From NCBI GenBank assembly GCA_028641055.1, contig CM054063.1:176892756-176956755 (forward strand): 64,000 nucleotides of DNA. The letters run 5' to 3'. The notes under the pieces are model-generated. The model was not told the origin of the DNA. It saw only the letters and a list, made by a program, of their open reading frames with translations, and searched no databases. The stretch is from Alopecurus myosuroides (taxonomy: Eukaryota; Streptophyta; Magnoliopsida; Poales; Poaceae). Both the position numbers and the translations under genes were made by a program. Shown in pieces: positions 60,861 to 64,000 of this stretch. Numbering within the stretch: the stretch's first letter is position 1; every line of letters starts with the position of its first letter.

Positions 60861-60970
60861 TCCTTCTGAAAACAAAACAAAAAAACACGAAGGAGGTTTT
60901 TTTTTCAAATTGTGGGGGCTTTCTTGTAAAATTTCTGTGAAATGTAAAAATATACGACGAGTTTATAATA

Positions 60971-61073
60971 CTCCCTCCGATCCATATTAATAGGTGCTGA
61001 AGTGGATGTATCTAGCAATAAAACATGTCTAAATACATCCACTTCAGCACCTATTAATATGGATCGGAGGGAG
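60971..61073. mobile_element. Stowaway MITE (103 bp)
   Basis: Almost a perfect palindrome with terminal inverted repeats CTCCCTCCGATCCATATTAA, flanked by TA (60,969-60,970 and 61,074-61,075). These are the hallmarks of Tc1/Mariner-derived Stowaway elements in grasses. It lies 100-350 bp upstream of the probable PP2A start region. Confidence 0.95.
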
Positions 61074-61283
61074 TAATAAAATATAAGTGAGTAATATATT
61101 ACTTTGAACAGATTGATGAGACTCAGATCGAATTGGTGCTTAAAATAATTAATTTGTTAAGCAACATAATGTTAGTGGATATCATCACGAATAAGAGTGA
61201 TGTTTCAAAAACAAACTTCGGAAAACTCAATCATATGGTAAAGAATATGAGGCATTAGAATAAAATCACAAAAACATAGTATA

Positions 61284-61352
61284 CTCCCTTTATTCCATAT
61301 TATATTATAAGCCGTTTTGACAAACTAAATTTAGTTTGCCAAAACGGCTTAC
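61284..61352. mobile_element. Truncated Stowaway-like MITE
   Basis: Begins CTCCCTTTATTCCATATTA after TA. A hairpin follows, made from AAGCCGTTTTG.CAAACTAAATTT and its near-perfect complement. The right terminal repeat is missing. Consistent with a second, 3'-truncated Stowaway. Confidence 0.7.
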
Positions 61353-63186
61353 AGGGCGCATAAACATGGCACCACACAATCATTCCAGATGAACATAAAA
61401 TAGATGAACAGTGAAGAGAGAGAACAATGACACCTATTTGCTTCCCGAAGTTAAAACTATTGACACCATTTCTCCCTCTTCGTTCAGAGAGTCTATGCAT
61501 ATACCTTGCCCACTATGGATCAAATCTTTTATATAAGCATAACCCATCATAATGACATTAAATGAATATACTATGTATGGACACATCACAGTGGTCACAT
61601 TTGTTGTGGTTTCAAAATTGTTGAGTAGAAGGCGACAAACACTTGATGTTTCAGTTTCGGCCATGAACCAACTCTTAGAGAAATCAATTTTCACATACGA
61701 AGAACATAACTCAATGTAGATTATACTTAAGTTGCATCCAGTTCTACCTCATGTTAAATACATTGATTTACTTTTTATCCATAATGATGCATACGATATT
61801 TCCAATGAACTTGTTTTGTAGAGAATGAATAGAGTTGGGCACGAAAACAAGTTTCACTTTCTTCCTTAATTATCTAAAACCTCTTGATATTTACGTCTTT
61901 TCTTCTAAACTCAAGACTTTAAAATAAAAATTGTGTGTCCAATTTTCTAGCTCAACTTTTGAGTCCTTGTATACGTTGTTACAACTCTTGGTTTCTTGAG
62001 AGCGTCTTGGGTCTTCATGTTTTGGCACGTACATTTTTGTTGCTTAATTTTTTTAGGGTTGTCTTCCTTATAGGTGTCTTCTTTTCAAGTTGTATATTAT
62101 TTCTGAATCTTATCTATGATTCAAATGATAGAAATGTGAAAAATTATTGAGTTTTCATTTTTAGACTTGAATCCTCAGCTTATTTTCTAAGTCGTATGTT
62201 TTGCTTATGAGTTTTCATCTTTCACTCGTAATGTCTTCAATTTTTTTAGTGGTCATACTCATGGAGGTTAAACCAACACCTAGGGACTAAATATGTGTAT
62301 ACTCAGCAGTGCATTAGTCTCGTTTAAAGTGCACTAGATAAACTTTCACCCCGCGTCGGACCCCACCGACGTCGTCGTTGCTTCACCTCTGGCGGCGAGC
62401 ACTCACGCTCAGGTTCGGTGGGCTAATACTGTTGTGTCAATCCTCAAACGTGATGAATTTGTGGGCGACACTCGGGTCATATGTGAAGCACTGCAATCAT
62501 CGACTCTCTTATTGGCCCCATTGTCTCCGATCGGTACTTCTCCCTCGCACCATCGATGGATCCTCCATGCACCCCACCGTCGAAGACATTAGATATAAGA
62601 AAAATACCTTCATCCCCCTTGGATCCACATTCCACACCCATAACAGTCGTATTCCTCTTGCGCGATAGATCTTTTATTGCCGCCTTCCTGCTAGGTGTAT
62701 ACACGCCAGTGGAGCGATCAACCTCGCCCGCGACGACTTCTCTCGCGGCAATCTCTACTACCGTCGCGTCCTAGGATGGGTGTTTCGTGTTTGATGATTT
62801 CAATAGATGGGATGATGTAGACGTTGGATATTGACTCCTGATGTTGTTGTCCGTATGTGCCAATAGACTGGTCAGCTTGCCTGGCGACTGGATTAGCATC
62901 CTAGAGGGGAGTAATCGAATACTGGAGGGGCATTGCTTGGTCGTGAGCGACAGCATTAGTGTTAGCTGGGACTCTAGATATTATGGTCATGTAAGAAATT
63001 CCCTTGTCTCTTTTCGTGCCATCTTGCTAGGTAGTATATCACTATAGACCACGTAACCACGTGTACATGTGGCTAGTGCCATACATACTCATGGTTTACA
63101 AGGCAATGCGAGACTTATGCCCGTTAATCCCCGCTCAAAGTGGATTGGATGGGGCTTTGACTTCATAAGGGATTTAATCCCGCTTA
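61353..63186. other. Intergenic DNA without recognised gene
   Basis: AT-rich up to about 62,330, then a more GC-rich island (62,340-62,780) containing CCCCGCGTCGGACCCCACCG. Short ORFs (longest under 100 codons) on both strands show no recognisable domain or codon pattern. It may contain old transposon fragments that I cannot identify. Confidence 0.5.
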
Positions 63187-63372
63187 GGGCTTGTTAGGTT
63201 GCATGAGGGATAAACGAGATTGAGATGGATTAGTGGGGATTAAATCCCATCTAAGTCAAATTCCCCCACTTCCCCTCCAAACCACTCTAATCCATCTGGG
63301 GAGTGGATTAACCGAACAAGGCCTCGGTCCATGACAATCCCCTCCAAACCCCACCACACCAAACAAGGGCTT
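63187..63372. mobile_element. Possible PIF/Harbinger- or hAT-type MITE remnant
   Basis: GGGCTTGTTAGGTT (63,187) is inverted as AACCGAACAAGGCC (ends 63,323) with 12 of 14 matches. A second inverted match, CACCAAACAAGGGC, lies at about 63,357-63,370. GG(C/G)CTTGTT(C/T)GGTT ends are typical of grass Harbinger/hAT MITEs. No clean TSD is seen, so the boundaries are uncertain. Confidence 0.35.
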
Positions 63373-64000
63373 GTAGTGTGTTTTGCTACCAATGCTGCTG
63401 CTTGCATTCCTGAATCGCAATTGTTTTGTGGCTCGTGTTGAGTCCAAAAAATAATTGATAGCTTAAGGCTACAAAAATATTTGTGAAAAATAGAGCAAAA
63501 TGTATAATTATTTGATATCAGTTGGTGGTGCATATGACCTCTACTGCACCTCGTCTCCTCACGTAGATTTGTTACTAGATAACAACTCTCCCTTTTACTT
63601 ATAGCTAAGTTACTTGGCAATACTTAAGATCGCACACGAACAAGTCAAATCCCACTTGGTTTTGGATGAATATGGAATAAGGCGCAACTATTTTATTAGT
63701 ATGAAGCTCAATCATCATCCATTTCAGTCCAGGTTTAAACATGAAACCAAACCAACATGAAACCAATCTGTCGTTACTAACTAGATAATACCCCGCGCGT
63801 TGTTGCGGGAAGATATATATGCTATGCAAAAGAAACACCGCAGTAAACATCAATCAGACAACTTGGTTGACTCCATGGACGACATGTTGGATGTGTGTCC
63901 AAGAGATAGTAATATACATTTGTTTCATGATTAAAGTATTATGTTTTTTATGCTATAACTGTTATTACTGAATATGAGACTTAGAGAAACGTAAACACAA
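63373..64000. other. Intergenic DNA, right edge
   Basis: AT-rich. TACCCCGCGCGTTGTTGCGGG near 63,789 resembles the terminal motif of a common grass repeat, but one end only is visible. No gene seen. Confidence 0.4.

Noticed and set aside
63770..63830. TACCCCGCGCGTTGTTGCGGG motif as a transposon end
   Set aside because: It resembles a frequent grass repeat terminus, but the partner end and TSD are not visible, so it is not called as an element.

Overview
The window looks like nuclear DNA of a grass, most likely a Triticeae species (wheat, barley, Aegilops). The reasons are an Angela/BARE-type Ty1-copia element, very long LTRs, the high-copy repeat beginning TGATACGTCTCCAACGTATC, a Stowaway MITE, and a single intron-rich plant housekeeping gene sitting beside a deep nest of transposons. 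No family names could be checked against a database.

Positions 1 to about 52,880 form one nest of transposable elements, resolved here from 5-bp target-site duplications (TSDs) and from reading frames that rejoin when an insert is removed. The base layer is an L1-type LINE on the minus strand. Its ORF1 starts near 52,552, and its ORF2 is cut at 5,060 and must continue left of the window. Three insertions hit this LINE: Ty3-gypsy element G1 (43,202-51,717, TSD GTCAC); a 1.6-kb coding-free TG...CA element X (9,245-43,135, TSD AAGGG); and an inverted relative X' (from left of base 1 to 5,060). X' itself contains a 4.27-kb solo LTR (261-4,533, TSD TGCAT). X contains gypsy element G2, a relative of G1 (9,602-41,882, TSD CCCTC). 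G2 in turn contains a degenerate copia element C1 in its 5' LTR (10,752-19,095, TSD CGTGC) and a 15.2-kb Tat-type gypsy E3 on the minus strand in its gag (20,446-35,653, TSD CTATG). LTR differences counted by eye give about 5% for G2, 4-5% for C1, 1.5% for E3 and 0.8% for G1, which agrees with the nesting order.

The most unusual content is in E3. Besides gag, protease, reverse transcriptase, two RNase H domains and integrase on the minus strand, it carries a plus-strand gene with about eight exons, its own TATA box (21,842) and good splice sites, running from 22,015 to 26,900. Its N-terminus resembles the plant 'putative gypsy-type transposon' domain. It is followed by a charged low-complexity region, a coiled coil and an acidic tail. 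G1 and G2 both encode a conserved peptide at the start of their LTRs, just beyond a homopolymer G run in the polypurine tract. The solo LTR hides a short spliced acidic reading frame and a tRNA-like segment.

Positions 53,866 to about 60,850 hold the only ordinary gene: an apparently intact minus-strand gene for the 587-residue scaffold (A/PR65) subunit of protein phosphatase 2A. It has 12 coding exons and a 5'-UTR intron. A Stowaway MITE lies just upstream of its promoter region. Positions 61,076-64,000 contain small transposon remnants and no gene that I recognise.
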